This document shows, piece after piece, positions 62,614 through 64,000 of a DNA stretch of 64,000 nt. The stretch's first letter is position 1; each line of letters begins with the position of its first letter. The position numbers and the translations under genes were made by a program. The DNA is from Anabaena azotica FACHB-119 (GTDB lineage Bacteria > Cyanobacteriota > Cyanobacteriia > Cyanobacteriales > Nostocaceae). The notes under the pieces were generated by a model that worked only from the letters and a program-made list of their open reading frames with translations, was not told where the DNA came from and searched no databases. Location: contig NZ_JACJSG010000011.1 of the NCBI RefSeq assembly GCF_014697625.1, forward strand, positions 62,001-126,000. Reading direction: 5' to 3'.

Positions 62614-63438
62614 ATGAACATCGCAATTATTGGCTGTGGCTATGTTGGTTGTGCGATCGCCAAATATTGGCAGCAAAATCCCAACTTAATTGTAACTGCC
62701 ACAACTACCACACCTGAACGTGTTTCACAATTACAAAAATTAGCCAACAAGGTTATAGTTACTCAAGGCAATGACCTAGAAAGAATCGTCAATGTATTAG
62801 AAAATCAAGATTTTGTCTTATTAAATGTTGGGGCAAAAGGTGCTGATTTATATGAATCTGCATATCTAGATACTGCCAAAACTTTGGTTTCAGCTTTACA
62901 GCAAAATTCTACTGTCAAACAAGTAATATATACAGGTAGTTATTCAGTTTATGGCGACAGAAACGGCGATTGGGTAGATGAAGAAACACCACCTATGCCT
63001 AAGAGTCGTAATGGAGAAATCCTCAAAGAAACAGAAGATATTTTATTATCAGCTTCTAGTAACAAACTGAGCGTTTGCATCTGGCGATTAGGGGGCATTT
63101 ATGGCCCTGGTAGAGAATTGGTGAAAATATTTAGCCGAGTTCCTGGGACAACTCGTCCCGGTGATGGCGGCGATATTACCAACTGGATTCATTTAGATGA
63201 CATTGTTGGTGCTATGGAGTTTGTGCGTCAACACCCATTACAAGGTATTTATAATTTAGTGGATGATGCACATCTACCAAGTAAAATATTGTTGGATACT
63301 CTATTCGCTCAACATAATTTACCCAAGGTCATTTGGGATGCTACAGTTAGCAGTAATCGTCCATATAACGCCAAGGTTTCCAATCAAAAAATTAAACAAG
63401 CTGGATATCAGTTAATTCATCCCCAAATAATATTTTAA
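62614..63438 (+). CDS. NAD(P)-dependent sugar epimerase/reductase-like SDR protein
   Basis: 274 residues. Rossmann 'MNIAIIGCGYVGCAIAKYWQ' (GxGxxG), 'DFVLLNVGAKGADLYESAYL', the active-site region 'VIYTGSYSVYGDRNGDWVDE' (Ser-x-x-x-Tyr-Gly) and 'WRLGGIYGPGRELVKIF'. These features match extended/atypical SDRs such as YeeZ-like proteins. The Lys of the YxxxK motif is not evident (YGDRN), so catalysis may differ from standard epimerases. It is followed 17 bp later by an alpha/beta hydrolase gene on the same strand, a probable operon. Confidence 0.82.
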   Translation: MNIAIIGCGYVGCAIAKYWQQNPNLIVTATTTTPERVSQLQKLANKVIVTQGNDLERIVNVLENQDFVLLNVGAKGADLYESAYLDTAKTLVSALQQNSTVKQVIYTGSYSVYGDRNGDWVDEETPPMPKSRNGEILKETEDILLSASSNKLSVCIWRLGGIYGPGRELVKIFSRVPGTTRPGDGGDITNWIHLDDIVGAMEFVRQHPLQGIYNLVDDAHLPSKILLDTLFAQHNLPKVIWDATVSSNRPYNAKVSNQKIKQAGYQLIHPQIIF

Positions 63439-63455
63439 TTTTAAAATCTAATTTT

Positions 63456-64000
63456 ATGCAAACAAATCCCACACCTACACAGTTTTACAATTGGCAAAAT
63501 TATCGCTGTGCATATCAAGTTTATCAACCAGAAAATTCTCAACCTCAAGGCATACCCTTACTATTAATTCATCCTATTGGCGTAGGTTTATCTGGTAAAT
63601 TCTGGCAACGTTTTGTGCGTGAATGGTATGGTAGCGGTCAACGCAATTTAATTTACAATCCCGATTTACTAGGCTGCGGTGATAGTGATAAACCCCATGT
63701 GGCTTATACACCTAAAGATTGGGCAGAACAGTTACAATATTTTCTCCAAACTGTAGTACAAACACCTGTGATTTTGGTAGTACAAGGTGCTTTGTTTCCC
63801 GTTGCTATAGAATTAGTGCAGTTGGAATCAAACTTGATTGCTAAACTCATACTTTCTGGGCCGCCAACTTGGCCTGTAATTACTAAAAAATCCCCAGACT
63901 GGCGCAAAAAATTGGCTTGGAACATTTTTGATTCGCCTGTTGGTAATGCTTTTTATCGTTATGCACGTACACCAAAGTTTCTGAGTTCTTTTTCCACGAA
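63456..64000 (+). CDS. alpha/beta hydrolase fold protein (continues beyond the window)
   Basis: At least 181 residues, open at the right edge. 'PLLLIHPIGVGLSGKFWQRF' is the oxyanion HxxG-type loop and 'NLIYNPDLLGCGDSDKPHVA' the typical D-x-x-G-x-G-x-S segment. The nucleophile elbow reads 'VILVVQGALFPVAIELVQ', with Ala where Ser is expected in Sm-x-Nu-x-Sm (GxSxG), so it may lack hydrolase activity or act in another way. Acid and His residues lie beyond the window. It starts 17 bp after the SDR gene. Confidence 0.8.
   Translation, partial: MQTNPTPTQFYNWQNYRCAYQVYQPENSQPQGIPLLLIHPIGVGLSGKFWQRFVREWYGSGQRNLIYNPDLLGCGDSDKPHVAYTPKDWAEQLQYFLQTVVQTPVILVVQGALFPVAIELVQLESNLIAKLILSGPPTWPVITKKSPDWRKKLAWNIFDSPVGNAFYRYARTPKFLSSFST

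Overview
The window looks like chromosome of a filamentous, heterocyst-forming cyanobacterium of the Nostoc/Anabaena group. The evidence is frequent HIP1 octamers (GCGATCGC), many short tandemly repeated heptamers/octamers (STRR arrays), a flv3/flv1 flavodiiron pair, a seven-gene Mrp antiporter operon in the order C-D-E-F-G-A-B, PAS-GGDEF-EAL and eukaryote-type kinases, and many small palindromic mobile elements. Identifications come from reading the translations and motifs; no database search was run.

Layout. 0-7 kb: end of an aldo/keto reductase, ilvC, a secreted EndoU-like protein, and a response regulator/histidine kinase pair with an IS200/IS605-type tnpB element inserted 29 nt upstream of the regulator start codon. 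7-11 kb: a large PAS-GGDEF-EAL protein. 10.7-17 kb is an accessory, decayed region: a protein-kinase-like gene is split in two, with two near-identical 310-residue genes of unknown function and ISAs1 and IS982 transposase remnants between the halves. It also holds an MBL-fold remnant, a small gene cut by a 111-bp MITE with an 8-bp target duplication, and a ribbon-helix-helix mini-gene. 17-21.3 kb: the mrp operon. 21.7-29.5 kb: an EgtD-like methyltransferase, a PAS histidine kinase with a degenerate ATPase, a MATE exporter, a LysR regulator and ilvD. 29.7-38.7 kb: a seven-gene minus-strand glycan cluster (five glycosyltransferases, an exporter-type ABC protein, a histidine phosphatase). 39.7-43 kb: two tandem Ser/Thr kinases sharing an uncharacterised C-terminal domain. 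43.5-48.2 kb: tRNA-Asp, gltX, a secreted protein and ftsH. 48.3-49.8 kb: a Uma2-type protein and a PIN toxin-antitoxin pair. 49.9-54.1 kb: the flv3 - PsiE-like - flv1 operon. 54.4-64 kb: a PLP-dependent ACC-deaminase-like enzyme, Coq4, an ABC-2 permease, a broken DedA gene, DoxX, aroF, a zinc-ribbon membrane protein, a DnaJ-pentapeptide fusion, an SDR epimerase and the start of an alpha/beta hydrolase.

The most striking observation is upstream of aroF (DAHP synthase, minus strand). A 20-codon open frame at 60118-60180 has nine aromatic codons (4 Phe, 3 Tyr, 2 Trp). It is followed by a rho-independent terminator whose arms can instead pair with the last codons of the frame. This is the architecture of leader-peptide transcription attenuation by aromatic amino acids, with a second overlapping stem/terminator pair just upstream. 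Other noteworthy items are two orphan ~330-370 bp elements with a shared 5' pseudoknot and the same right-end signal as the tnpB element (candidate stand-alone omega-RNA/HEARO-like RNAs), the tandem 310-residue genes whose differences cluster in one 22-residue segment, and several genes split or terminated by small repeats.
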